From Acridotheres tristis (taxonomy: Eukaryota > Chordata > Aves > Passeriformes > Sturnidae), in NCBI GenBank assembly GCA_037013685.1, contig CM072884.1, forward strand, positions 5,952,001 through 6,016,000: 64,000 bases of DNA. Direction: 5' to 3'. Positions 38,367 through 51,637 of the stretch are shown piece by piece. The first letter of the stretch is position 1; every line of letters begins with the position of its first letter. A program made the position numbers and the translations under genes. Below the pieces are notes generated by a model. The model had not been told where the DNA came from and searched no databases. It worked only from the letters and a program-made list of their open reading frames with translations.

Positions 38367-41300
38367 CCTGGTGGAAGACTAAGATCAGTACGAAAGCCCT
38401 CTAAACCTGCCACTAAATATTTATAACCAAACCCACTTTCAGTCAAAGACAGTCTGTCACTATTATTCACATCAAGAAGCATCTTAATCAGCAGGAAGCC
38501 CTGCTGCAATCGATTACCAGGCAATTCCTGCCTGTGGCAGCCTTTGGTCCAAGCATGTCACAGTTTGACTGGGAGGGACACCTTCACTCACCTCTTGCTC
38601 CCAATGGGAGAATTTCAGCAGAACACATTTCCTCAAGGACTCACAGCTCAAGCAGCAGATCCTTGGGCATATACTAACCCCAAGGCAGGTACATTGTGCA
38701 GGATTTTTCCTTTTGTATCCTAAGTAGCCCAACGCATAGAGAAGCAGAGACAGGACATGCTTACTTAGAAATTATATTTATGGGAGCCTACATAGCTCTT
38801 CATTTAACTGCCAAGATTGTGTTCTCCTTCTTTGAGCCAAATGGAAGGGAAAAGCATACTGAGAGGGCTGCAGCATTTTTACCGAGGTTAGGATAAGGGC
38901 ATACTTTTAATGAATTAGATTCATATCATTAGATTAAGTGATGGATCAAGAGAATTTGCAAGAGCTGCCGAGTTTTTATCTAAGATGGAGACCTGCATGA
39001 TGCAAATGTTCTGGGCTACTGAGGAAGACAGTGCTCAGGAGAAAAAGCATCATAAACATGACATTATCTTTCAAACTCCAAGGCACAGTAGACATGCAAT
39101 CTCTAAGATGGATATATCAATACATTTAAAAACCCTCAAGTACTTGTAGGTGTGCTCAAAACAACTTTTTTTCCCCCTTTAAGTTAAAATCATGACTTCC
39201 CTAGTTCACATTAAGTATTGGTAACACTGATTTTACAAGAAATATTCTTCAAAACACATCTCAAGGGTATACTAGACTATATTACTTTCATTGAATAGGA
39301 AGTTAGTGACATAAAATCCTTCATCAATAATCTTGGAGTAGTCCTGTTCTATTCCAATGCAATTTATGCTGCTCAAAAGCTTTTGAGGTACTTTCTCCTT
39401 GAATAATAATGCCTCTTCTTTTACTTTGCTCTCTGTGGCTGGCACGCCATTTTAGATTTGATAAATCAAGCCTTAAAATTTTTATGATTATCCCAGTTGT
39501 TTCAAGCCTCCTTTCCACATGCTATTTTCCTGCCTTGTTTTTCATTCTCTTTTCCTTTCTTATGTCACTGTACTTCATAAATGTGCTTTGTTTAACACAG
39601 TTTTGCTGCTCTGGTTTTTATTCTGCCTCTTTATTATTATCTTCTGCTTCTTTTATTCCTTTTGTTTTCCCTTTATCTACTTTCATGTCTCTGTAGTGTT
39701 AGAGTGTGCTGAAGTACAGAGTAGGAGCAAAGCCAGCATGCATTCTAAGGAGGGTGTCTGAATTTAGAAAAGGAAGGACTCAGCCCTAATCTGGGCTTTT
39801 TTTCTTTCTTTTTTTTTTTTTTTTTTCTGTAGTAACAAGATAATTACTCATTTGTGCTTTCAGTTTAAGTACACTATTATTACATTAGCCTTTCCTTTTA
39901 ATAATCATTGCAAAGTTTGTAAAATGGTGGTGGCCAAGACAATGATGGCCATGGCTTTCATACAATTAAAGCACATTGCAAGCTGCTATTTGATCACACA
40001 AGTGACAAGCACATTAGGAGAAAAGATAACACAACGGGAACTAAATAGTAAATAACTGCATGTTTTCTGGGACATTTGCATTAAAGACATTTGAAAAAAC
40101 ACAACCTGTCATGGCTCAGATTCCCTGTCTCTTTCTCCTCATATTTTCACATGCTCTTTTTAGATTTATTTCAATAATTATGTAGAAAATACAAATCCAT
40201 GAAAATACCCTTTAACAACTAAAACACTCTAACAACTAACTATCTAGAATTAAAGTGGAGTATTTCAGATGTCAATCAGATTTCTTGTGGTATGACACGG
40301 GAAGGAGATGAAGCAATGAATTCAGAGCAATGCTGCCTGCACAACATACAGACACAGTGACTGCACAGCAAGGGAAGGTGCCCAGTCTCCTCCTCTATAT
40401 GAGAATATGTGTCTGGTAGGCCTGTGGTAATGCTGAATTTCCTTTTTAGACCTTTAGATACCTTAAAAAATTATTTTCCTAAACCCACATCATTTTCAGA
40501 ATTTGCAAAAGCGAACTATTTCCTAATTGGCTACAAGAACAGGAGCAAATAATTTCATGGCCGGTATTTTAAGGAATCTTTATTCACTCCTGTTTTTCTC
40601 TCATCTGTTCGGTTTCTTTTCCCAGTCCCTCCTTCCCCCTGCAAACATATTTCTGCTCTAAACTGTCTGTTTTTACACATAAAAAACTTGTGTACATGAA
40701 ACTGACCCCATGAGTAGAATACTGAGTGGCAAAAAATCTACTTCTGTCTGGCTCTCATTTCATACTTATAAATAAAGTAGCAGGGCTTTGTTCTGATTTT
40801 TTTTTAATAACACCATCTCAGAGGTACAATTCTACAATCCATATTTAATATACCAAACAGTGAAAAAAAAATAGTTCACTAATCAGTTTATTGAACCATT
40901 TCCTTTTATTTTTTGACAGAAAGTTCTCAACTCTTACCTCCTTTTCTAATGATAGTTATTTTGCTAATGCTATGAATCCATAGTTCCATTAGAGTGCAAA
41001 ATAACTGTGGGAGGCAAAGTCCCAGTTCTCTCTTACACTCAATAATTTTCTTCAGTCTTTTCAGTTACTCTCAAAATGTTATGAAAATTGACAAGTTTCC
41101 TATTTTTGATGATACTTATACTAGTAATCTAATTACTTCTTCCTGTTCTGTGACTGTTATGCAATTATATTATGCCATGAAAACAGCATGTTCTGTCAAA
41201 TTGTTCTCTTTGTTTCTTCATAAAGTTTTATTCTATTAAAAATAAGTGAAAAAACATTCTCTGTAACAAAGCCATAGAAAAAGTGCCAACTTTTCTTTTT

Positions 41301-42049
41301 TCTTTTTTAATATTACGAAAACTCTTACTAATTAATGAGACCTTCCATTTACTGGAAGATATTGAGTGCATGACAATAAAATCTTACATCACAACACACA
41401 ATATCTGAGATGTTCCCTGCCAATCATATCGGATTTTTCTGATTGACTCAACCAGGCACAATTTAATCAGAAATAAATTAAATGTCTGATATTAGAATAA
41501 GAATGCACACTTGATTCTTATTCATTCTCTTATCATCTTTCTAGTATCCACAACTGTATAAGGATCAAGGAGCTCGGTGATGCATTTTCAGCTGATCCTT
41601 TTGTCTGTTCTCCAAATACCCAACATATAAGACACGATGTGTGATAATGGATGCATTTCTGGCTGATGACACTGGGATTGTATGAAATGACAAGCTGATG
41701 TCATTTCTTTCACTCTAGCTATAAGTCACTTCCTTGTTTTAGCTAACCATAGCTAAAATGAGGGCCATTTTCTGGGATGAACTACATCTTTAGCCTAAGT
41801 AAGAATAGAAGGTTTCCTAAATAAAAATGAATGAGTTCGGCAAGACAATATCTCTGTAGAAAAACACCAGATGATCTTGTGTGGGTAAAATCCAAAATTA
41901 AACTGAATAAAACAGTAGGAAACTATTTCCAAAAAAAAAAAGAGAAAAATCTTGAACCAGAAAGGAGACAGCCTTGGGTGAAGAAACAGATTCATTATAT
42001 TTTATGAATACACAAATATCATATTTTTGTGGGCAAAGTCTTCAGGCTC
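38367..42049. other. Gene-free intronic stretch
   Basis: AT-rich with the T18 tract at 39809; hydrophobic short frames around 39409-39761 come from T-rich sequence. Nothing identified. Confidence 0.6.
39809..39826 (+). repeat. T18 homopolymer in a CTTT-rich tract
   Basis: Preceded by TTTTTTTCTTTC. Confidence 0.95.
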
Positions 42050-42195
42050 ACCAAGGCTGAGTCACCATCCCTGGAGGTGTTCAAGAAATGACTGGATGTG
42101 GCACTCAGTGCCACGGTCTGGTTGACAAAGTGGTGATTGGCCAAAGTCAGAGTTGATGATCCTGGAGGTCTTTTCTAATCTAAATGATTCTATGA
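42050..42195 (+). mobile_element. CR1 LINE 3' end fragment
   Basis: CACCATCCCTGGAGGTGTTCAAGAAATGACTGGATGTGGCACTCAGTGCC followed by GATGATCCTGGAGGTCTTTTC and TAAATGATTCTATGA is a near-consensus CR1 3' end. It is among the least diverged copies here. Confidence 0.9.
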
Positions 42196-43438
42196 AGATG
42201 TTTTTGCCTTTGTCCAGCTAACACCATATTTGGCCTAAGATTACCCAAAAAAATCTACTCAATACATGACACCTTTTCCTTGTGCCTAAGGCTGTTAAAG
42301 TAAGACATCACCAAACTAACAGTATAGTCCATGGAAATAAGGAGGAGCTGACAGTAAGACTGTCATGCTCTCATATGAGACATGCTGCTGCCTCAGGTCA
42401 CACAGGATTTGGTCACAGCAAACTGCATTGGGCTATTACAAGCATCTATCAAAAAAAAAAAAAATAAAAGCAGCAAAGAGGGGCATCCTCAGATGTGATT
42501 AAAGAAAACACTGGAATCGCAGAACACTGAATGAACTGCTGTCCTCTAAAATTGTTTTGTGATGAGCCAGCCTTGATTCATTCCATGTCAGCAAAACCTG
42601 TCAAATGAATGACACACTTGGGCATCGAGCATTCATGCTTCATGCTGCCAAATAAAAGAAGATGAAAAGGTCCATCTCCATACATTCAACCCATTCCCTA
42701 ACGGTTTACCTAATGATAAGTATTATGCATTAAGCAGATAGGAGAATTGAAACAGAGGTGACATTTGATGCATATGTTAGCACCTCCTCATTCTTTTGTA
42801 TGAAGTGCTCCAAAAGGCAGAGAGAAAAAGAATGAATTCTTTTAATTTTCCCTAAATTTAATTCCTGTGTGAGAAATTTCCTTTCATACAAGTACTCTAA
42901 ATGAACAGTTGATTTGCTTGGGAATACCATGAGGATTGCAATGCAGAAGCTCACAGTAACTTTCTCAGTTTCCCTTCAACAAGTCATTTGGATGCTTGGT
43001 CCTCAACTTACTGCCTTTTTTAGGTATTATGCACTCCACTGATGCAAAAATCTATGAAAAACTTGCTACTGTCCCATAATCTGTATAACAGCACTGTTTT
43101 ACAGCAATGAGAATTGCAAAGTATGGGCATGTGACTTCTTTGTATTTATAACAACCCTGGCACATAGTTTTGCTATTGAAAACTGTTACAAGGGAAAAAA
43201 TGTGAGTATTTGGACTCATCATTTTCTCCTTAGCCTTTACAAATATTAAAATAGCTACTGCAGTTTTGCTTCTAAAATAATCAAAGGCATGTGGTCTTTT
43301 ATACTGCTTCTTTTCACACAGATGAGGATAGCTCACCAGCTAAACTGTTTATCAATTACCATAGCAGTTGGCAACTATTTATTTTAGTTCTCTGAGGCAA
43401 TAAGAAGGAAATTTTACACAAATACTTTCTACCTCGCA

Positions 43439-43782
43439 TGCAGGGGCGTGGCAGCCCCTGACTGGAGCTGCTCCTGGTGCTCTTCTGTTTCTTTCAGTCC
43501 AGAGCAGGTTCAAACAAGCCCAAGAAAAAGGGAAAAAAACAAAGTCCAGGGAACTTCTCTGCCTCAGCTAGTTAAAAACTAACTAATAGCAAAGCAGAGC
43601 TCTCTCCTGCTCCACTGCAGACAACCCAGTCTGTGTGAAGGATGTGGGAGAGCAAGGACAGTCTCTCATAACAAACTCTCCCTTCACTCCTGGAACCAGT
43701 TTTAAAGCTGCAGAACTTAATATCCAGCACAAACGGAACAGAAAACTGGGGATACAAGCATCATAAAGTCACCCCAGCACAC
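43439..43782 (-). mobile_element. Probable solo LTR (avian endogenous retrovirus)
   Basis: On the minus strand the block starts TGTGCTGGGGTGACTTTATG and ends with GGGGCTGCCACGCCCCTGCA, giving the TG...CA ends of an LTR at about 344 bases. Its internal text resembles a passerine LTR that I recall. I could not find a matching target-site duplication at the chosen ends, so limits may be off by several bases. No retroviral genes are adjacent. Confidence 0.5.
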
Positions 43783-44224
43783 AATCTATATGTATTTCCC
43801 TACAAAAGGTGAGTAAATCCTTAATATCTTGCTTGGTTTAACCCCTGCTGTGAAGAGCCTCACCTGTTCTTCCCAAGAGGGCATAAAGGGCATTATCCTG
43901 TCTTTCTAACTCCAGGCAGGCAGACCTCAGGACCCTTCAAAGAGCACTTGGATAATGTCACAAGGATTGTGCCTGTTCATGGAATGGTGGGAGGCCAGCA
44001 GCCTTTTGTTCTTGAAAATTGCAATCTCTGATTGCAGAAAAAACAATAAAAAGCAATGCTTTTAACTTGTTCTTGAGCCAGCACAGAGTGCCAAGTTTTG
44101 TTATGGATGCCAGCTATTCTAAAATTATGCCTCAAAGATTTGAGACATACATTTTAGAAGTAGTTTTAAGAGATACCAATACCTTGCTGATGTAGAATAA
44201 ATTACTTTTCACTCTCCTGTTATT

Positions 44225-44368
44225 CAGTCTCCCTCACTGGAGATGTTCAAGGATTCTCTGGATGCAGTCCTGTGCCATGTGCTCTGGGATGACCCTGCAT
44301 GAACAGGGACATTGGACCAGATGAGCCACTGTGGCCCCTTCCAACCTGACCCATTCTGTGATTCTGGG
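44225..44368 (+). mobile_element. CR1 LINE 3' end fragment
   Basis: CTCCCTCACTGGAGATGTTCAAGG, then GACATTGGACCAGATGAGCC, CCCCTTCCAACCTGACCC and the terminal ATTCTGTGATTCTG repeat form an unmistakable CR1 3' end. The terminal repeat is well preserved. Confidence 0.9.
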
Positions 44369-44942
44369 ACTTTGAGAAGTAGATAAAAAGCATTAAGATA
44401 TTGACAGATCTATTTCTGAGAAGGAGGGAGGGGAGTTCTTTTTGCATTTGCAATTAATACTAGGTACATTAGATCCAACTGGATTTTTCTTTCTGTAAAA
44501 CTGTAAGTCTATCCAAGTTTTGGGTACCCAGATGTTAAAAGGATGCTTAATTTCTGTAAAAAAAGGATAAATGAGGGTACAGAGTACTAAAATAATGGAG
44601 GGAACAGTATAAAATATAACTATTTTATCTGTATTTAGAAGCAAAAAAAATCCATTATGACAATGACTGCTATATTTTAAAGTCATAATGAGTCACACAG
44701 GTTTTATTACTACTTAACATAAATTTTTTTAGATTCATCACAAAAATTAAAGTCATTGCTTCTGAGTGCTTCAGGGATCCATATTTTCAACTAAAGTACA
44801 TTAGGACCATTCAGAGAATAGAAAGAATGAAGCTTTGGAAAAGCCTATGGAAAAGTCTTCCCTTTTAATCTCAGTCAGCTGGTAAGCAGATGTTTTAAAA
44901 GCTATTTAATGGCAGAGGATAAGGTCCAAGCCAGCTGTGCTA

Positions 44943-44967
44943 GTTTTTCTAAGCACATCATGCAAAC
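44943..44967 (+). repeat. 25-base exact repeat, copy 1
   Basis: Identical to 47098-47122; the shared text includes CTAAGCACATCATGCAAAC. Flanking bases do not align obviously. Confidence 0.85.
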
Positions 44968-45100
44968 ACCTACTCATATGGATGATATCTTAATATCGCT
45001 GTAAGAACATAAAAATGGGCACAAAACCTTGAAATATTAAAGTTCTAGAAAAAGCCCTACCCCAGGATGATAACTGAGTTACAAAATCCTTCAGAGCCTC

Positions 45101-45127
45101 ACATAAGACTTGAGGCAAGTCTTATGT
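45101..45127. repeat. Perfect 11-bp inverted repeat with 5-base loop
   Basis: ACATAAGACTT, loop GAGGC, AAGTCTTATGT. The arms are exact reverse complements. No T tract follows, and a eukaryotic intron gives no reason to call it a terminator. Confidence 0.9.
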
Positions 45128-46235
45128 CACTGCCTACTTTTAGTGTGTGTTAATCTTGAAAGTGACAACAGTAACCACATTTATGAAAAGAATAACTTAA
45201 TGAAGGTGGAAAAAAACTGTAAACAACATTCAGTGAGCTAAGCAATATTATGACAAATTCAAATTTTGAGTTGTACACTTCACAAACATTCTTTGTGAGT
45301 TATATCACTTTCTTTTATCTACTTGAGTAAGTGTCAGTAAAAAACCTTAAGGAAATGCATATTGTAAGAAAAGAAAATGGTCCATATAATTATGAGGCTT
45401 TTATTAAAATGTTAATGAATATAAAAAAAATATTATCCTGTTTATACGACTTAGTGGAAAAATAGAACAGTGACTCAATCAGTAGATAAATCTTTGTCAT
45501 CACTGTTGGTACTAAATCTGAATTAGTGTTTAGTAAGGGGAAATGGATAAGAGGATAAGATGACGTTTCTTTTGACACTTCTAAAAAAAGAAGTTCAGAG
45601 GCAAAAATTGCATAGACTTGACTGTATTTTGTCCTTATTTGAGCTGATAATTTAAGGAAATTCAGAATTTAAGAACTGCAATGGAAAATGGGCCAGGATT
45701 TTGTCTACTAAGTTCTCAGTGTTAGAGTATTAACATGTAATCCTATCGATTTTGGTGGTTACACCTTCCCTTGGAACTACTTGATGAGCTATCTAAATAA
45801 TTTTTAATATTGGAATTTAACTACAAAATTTTGAAGTACCTACGGGGTCATTTGGGCCTCCTCATTTTCTAGAAAAAAAAAAAAAAATCAATCCTTGACT
45901 TTTGGAAATTGTATTAAAAATACTGATGTTATTTAAAATAGTAAAATTTTAAAATAATATATTCTGATGAAGAAGGGAATTTGTGAGCATAAGAAGGAAA
46001 CACACAACATGGGTTTCATTTTGTGGAAGTGTCATCTCCTATGGATTAACTTCTAGAACAAACGAATTCATTCATTAATTAATCCCATAAACAGCAGCTG
46101 AAAATTCCAGGTGTTTGTTTGAACCCTGAGATCCTGGAAGTCACTGAAATTTAATTAGTTCCTGTCAGTTACTTTATGCCATATCATATTCAACCTCTGG
46201 TTTAGAGGATGGATGGAAGGTTATCACCAGAGCTC

Positions 46236-46256
46236 TTTATATATACACATATATAA
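46236..46256 (+). repeat. Short (TA)n-rich tract
   Basis: TTTATATATACACATATATAA; too short and impure to be a strong microsatellite. Confidence 0.8.
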
Positions 46257-47097
46257 AATGAACAAAGAGTAACACTTTGGTGGAAATTTCAGAATTACAA
46301 GCAATCCTGGATTGAAACCCTGAAAATGTAAACTTCAGGAACTGGCCTGAGGCTGGCAATTGTTGCTACCACATTTTTGACTGAATGAGCTATCATTTGA
46401 CCCTAAAGCACCTGTCCAGCCAAAACATATCACAGAATGGATGACAACAGCTATTTCAGCAGTATTTGTAGAGACAAGAACACACCAAGAGTCAATAGCG
46501 AATGTAATAAAAAGGGATAAACTTTCCATTACAAATAAAAACCAGGAAAATCTTTCTGATCCTGTTTGTACAAGAAATTGTATATAATGCCAAAGCTTAG
46601 AAGTGGAGGGGGAAAAATAAACTCCACACATTATGGCTGGTCAAAGTAAGAAAGGATGTCACAATAAACCCCAGAAACAGCCCTCAGGAAAATAAGCACA
46701 TCTTTGTTTGTGTTAATACTTTTGCCACTGTATTTACAGTTTCTTTGAGCATTTCTTATCTCAAGTTATTACCCATCTCAAAAGCATGAGAGGAAAGAAA
46801 AAAAACCTGCCTAGGAAACCAACTATGAAAGAGCTCTTTCGAAACTGCATTTGAAATTATATAATAAGCATTACTTCTCTCCTCCTGCCTTTTATCATTA
46901 CTTAATGATGCATCGTTGGAATTGAGTGCCCAGTGCAAATTTCATGTGAAAACTCTTAAACGTGGTGATGGTCTGACAATATCAAAATTCTATATTTTTC
47001 ATTTTAGAATTAAAAAGTCACAAAGAGCTAGGATTTTAAGCCATGGTTTGGTATTTCAGAGATGACAATATTAAGAACTTGTGAAGACCGCTGTTTT

Positions 47098-47122
47098 GTT
47101 TTTCTAAGCACATCATGCAAAC
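47098..47122 (+). repeat. 25-base exact repeat, copy 2
   Basis: Same strand as copy 1 at 44943-44967, 2155 bases away. An octamer ATGCAAAT follows at 47130-47137. Confidence 0.85.
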
Positions 47123-47824
47123 GTACAATATGCAAATAAGACAAAAAATAAAACTCCTTAGACCACTGTTTTTCCACTTTTTACCCCGTTTGGGTTATTT
47201 TTTTTACAAAACACCATAAATCATAATCCCCAAATATAAACTTCAACATTCAGGTACTACTTGATTTGCTTCCATCAAACAGCAGGTTAGCCTATGGCTA
47301 CCTTACTTTCATGTGACCTGAAAATTTGCTTTTACTTTGGGAAAATATTTGCTTACAGCCAGATCTACAGTGCCTTTGGAAAAGGAAACATTGATCCTAT
47401 ATAAAGAAGAAAAATCTCTGGTACGGGAGCAGCTGTGACCTTTAACATCTGCTGCAAAAATCACAGGAAGCAATTCAATTAACTTTATCAAACTGCTGCA
47501 TTAAAATTGCTACAAATTATTTACTCAATTTCATTAACAAAAGAGAATTTCTGTGACACAGCCAAAATGCTTCTGAGGAAAAGACAGCATGCTGAGTCTG
47601 GTCATGGGGCAATTGAGCTCATTTAACACAGGAGGGGAACACAGTGGAAACTAAATGAAAAGTGCCATGGTGGAGCCTGGAAACCTCACTGACACGAAGT
47701 GATCACATTTCAAAAAGATTGTGATAGAGAAACCATCATTGAGCAATTCCTTTGTGTCATCAGGACACATTATGAGCCAGAGCCTGGAATTAGAATTCTG
47801 AGATGGAACTTTAAACACAGAGTT

Positions 47825-47882
47825 GGTTTTTTTGTTTGTTTGGGTTTTTTATGTTGGTTTTGGTTTTGTTTGTTTGTTTTTT
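47825..47882 (+). repeat. (GTTT)n-rich tract
   Basis: GTTTGTTT and GGTTTT units; effectively the reverse-strand counterpart of the CAAA tracts. Confidence 0.9.
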
Positions 47883-50307
47883 AATTCTATTATTTACAGA
47901 TCTATTGTGAATTTTCACCTACATCTACTGGTCAGCTAACTCTGGAAGAACCTACACCAATTTCAGGCACTGTGAGGTCAGTCCTACACATCTGATTACT
48001 CCCTGACTTGATTCATAGGAGTGTTGCAAAACACACTGCAAGCTCCTATAAACAACCCATTCATTTCTAACAGAAGCCTGTAACAAAATGCTCTTGGACT
48101 CTGGATGCTAGAAATGCCAACTAGGTTTTATTGTAATAGTATGACTTCCAAAATTCCAGTCCTATACTTTAAATACTGGGTCTTGTTGGCATTGTTCAAA
48201 ATAAATCAGCAATTGAAAAACACTGGCGATAATTTTAGACGTGATGTTGCTAAGGGAAAGACTGAGATGTAAACTCATAAATTCACAAGGAGAAAAGTTT
48301 ACTTGTACAGGACTTGTCCTTTCTGAAACTACAGAAACTCTGACAGAACCTTCATATGGAAGATAACTCATATTATCACATTTGCTGTGGGTTATTCCAA
48401 TATATTTATACACTTTCCACTTGAATAACACAAAGCAGTCTCAAAGCCAGCTGCTGGAAAATAACAATTACTACTTGCTCTGGTTGTTACACAATATCTA
48501 AACCAACATGTTTAATTTAGAGTCACTGTACACTAACAAAAATGAAGATAGCCTGCCTTCAAAGGTGTAACACATACATGAGGCAAAGCAGAGAAAGAAG
48601 GGACATTGAAATCCTCCAAAGCACAGACAACATAAAGGAGCTGAAAGAGACTGACAGCCATTTTTACAAAAGTGCTTATTTGACAAAACAAAACCCTCAC
48701 CTGACCATCTCCCTAGACTTCCAGAGAGGCAAGGGCTCCTCACTCTCTGTCAAATCCCCATCCCTAAAAAAACCCTCATGAAAAATCCTGAATTCATTTT
48801 CTCTAGACTCCAATTTTATAAGGGACAGATGCAAAGAGCACTTCTTACTGAAAACAGACAATATTTTTTCTTAAGGAAATTATTAAAGTCCTCAAAATCT
48901 TTTATCTGATGGTCAAGGATATTTTCTGTATAATTAGAAATGTAAATTTGAAAACTTTTTGATGAAAGATGGTATTGAATATTAAATAATCAAAGTAGGA
49001 TTTGTTTTAATGCTTATTCGTGTTTGAACCAGAGAAATGAGGCAGAAATATGGCTAAACATTACTATTGCCTTCATTAAAAAGAAAAAAAGTGGGACATG
49101 AATACTTTCATCTATCCTAAGATGGATGTTAGCCCATCTTATGTACCAAAGACTACATAAGAAAACTGTGATTGAAAGAGAAAAAATGACTCCTAACCCA
49201 GTACTTTAGTCATAAAAATAATTTTTCTGTAATTACCAGTTTCCCCTCAGCCAGTTTCTGCCTTCACAGTGTCTTACTGAGAAGTCATTCTGTTACTGAT
49301 ATCTAAAGTACCACAAAGTGATTTAAGATGAGGTTTTTTTTTTTTCTGATAGTGTTTTTTTAGATGTTCTTCTGATCTCCTTTGAAGCCATCTACGTTTC
49401 TTCTTCATTCCCCATATTTCTTCCCAGATATGGCTTCTGACTACCTTTTCTCTTTGAAATCCCCACCTTCTTCTACAGAAAGAAGCAGCCTAAAGAAGCA
49501 GAGTACTGAAATCTCACCTCCTGATGTTCTTTGAGGACCATTTGGACACTCACTACTCAAAATCTTGAGTCCTACAGAAATCTTCAGTGAAACTGTGCAA
49601 AAATGAAGAAAGCAACAAGGAGTGCAGAGACTTCCAGATGATATAAGACTAAAAAGACAATCTTTAACGTGGGTTAAATGGAGCTTGGTGAGAACTAAAC
49701 TTTATCCATGAAGTGATGAGATACAAGAGCTAGAGGATGCCAAGAGTCTAATTCCAAGTCTATGCACTTGAACTTGAATTCCTTAGGACTAGAACGTTAA
49801 AGTGGGAGTTGATAATGCTCATGAAATATTCCATCAGTCCCACCAAACATTGCCTTCCAAAAGCACCTGATTGTATCTAAAGGGTAATAGCATGAGCCTA
49901 TCACTGGCAAGAGTTAGTGAAGTAGTTCAGTTGCACGTTTCAATTTGGTGGCATTATTTTCCTTCTGAGTTGTTTAGAATAAAGAGCATGAAGTTCACAG
50001 CATGAATTTGTTGAGATCAGGAACCCAAGATCTCTGCTTGCTGGTATGCTGTGAGAATGTCACTGTAAATGGCCCCACTGTAAGTGGCAAAGCCCTTTGG
50101 GGACCTTCCTGTGACACACCACGTTCACCAGAACAACCTGGTGAGACAGGAGAGTTCTCATCCTTCTGGAGAGAGACAGGTTCAAGGATCAGAGGTTCTA
50201 AAATCTCCTTTAATCATCAACATCAGAATCAGTGACTCAGATTCCGAGGGAGATGCTGTGGGGGAGTTTCTTTAAAAAGAGCAAACAAAATAGAGTAAGC
50301 AAAGCAC

Positions 50308-50487
50308 AAAACTAATTAAACTTGATGCAACACAAAGAACATTTTTGATGCATTTTATTAAGGAGAAAAAGCTGTGAAATTAACAGCAATCAAAAACTAA
50401 TTAAAGTTGATGCAATAGGAGCAGCCAAAGAATGCCTGATAACGTTTATTGAACTAAAGAAACATGGCTGTCAAGTTAAAAGAAATC
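50308..50487. repeat. Decayed two-unit tandem duplication
   Basis: AAAACTAATTAAACTTGATGCAA at 50308 recurs as AAAACTAATTAAAGTTGATGCAA at 50393. The second halves correspond too: AGCTGTGAAATTAACAGCAATC against GGCTGTCAAGTTAAAAGAAATC. Period is about 85-95 bases with small indels. No coding meaning. Confidence 0.7.
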
Positions 50488-51560
50488 AACCAAACTCTGT
50501 TTTTGAATAGTTACACAAAGATAATTATTCTCTGGATGACACTTACAGAATAAGATTCAAGTCATTACCTCAAAAGACAAAAGGACTGACATGCTGTGTT
50601 AAACTGCCTGTGAAAAAAAGGGCCTTAATACAGAAACTTTATAAGTAATTCCTAGGTCTTGTACACAAACAAATATGATTCATCAGTCAAAAACAATAAA
50701 CTGCTATTGTTATATCAATTACTTCTATAAACTAATATTTGATAAATATTTGTGAGAATACCCTGTGTAACAGGGTACTTACAAGGCAGGGACTCCTGGT
50801 TTTTCCATCCTATTTTGAAACTCATTGCCTCAGTGCCTGGGGCAAGTAATTATCATCTAAGAGTCCATTTGTTTTAGGATCAGGATGCAAAACTCAATTC
50901 CTGATGTCAAGCACCATTTAAAGTATGGCTAACTGCCAGAAATTCTTTTCTTATAGAAGGTCTTGGTGGCCTTCAAGTGAATAGTGAAGTCAAGTGGGTC
51001 TGTCTGCATTAAGAGCCAGGAACCTCAATTTTCCCAATGTAGTTGTACATCTTTTGTATCATGGTCTCAGATTTATTAAAAAAAAAAAAAGGGATTCAGA
51101 CAAAAATAGGTGTTCAAAGATTCTAAAGTCTGTTAAAAGTTTTCTGTTTAACTAAAATTGCACCTTGTAAATGCTGCAGGAAGGGTCATAGTCAGGGTCT
51201 CAGTAATGTCAATCTCATACAAAATACTCAACTTCCAGCACCTTTATTCTGGAATAAGCATATAAAACCAAATTGGGTTTTAAATTGGTGAGCCCTATAG
51301 GCTTTCAAAATTCTTCCTAGTAAATTTCCAACATTATCATCATCATCCTTCTAAAAACTATCACAAGGCTCCCATTCATGCAATGATCAAATAAAAGTTT
51401 GTCTTGTAAAACATAATATCATAGCCAAGTCTAGCACAGATCCAAAGCAAACAAGCAGATTTGGTTTGGTTTTTTTTAATCTCACAAAGATAGTATCCTC
51501 AGCTGAGAAGTTTCCCATAATTCATTTAATGTTTTTAAGATCCCACTTCCTATGTTAATT

Positions 51561-51637
51561 AAAAAAAAACAAAACCAAAACCAAAACCAAAACCAAACCA
51601 AACCAAAACAAAACCAACAACAACAATAATAAAAAAA
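51561..51637 (+). repeat. (AAAACC)n-type simple repeat
   Basis: An A9 start is followed by repeated AAAACC and AAACC units, then CAA and TAA units, ending in A7. The opposite-strand frame that reads FWFWFWF here is produced by this repeat and is not a gene. Confidence 0.95.

Noticed and set aside
45101..45127. Hairpin as a transcription terminator or miRNA precursor
   Set aside because: No trailing T run, stem only 11 bp and the setting is a vertebrate intron.
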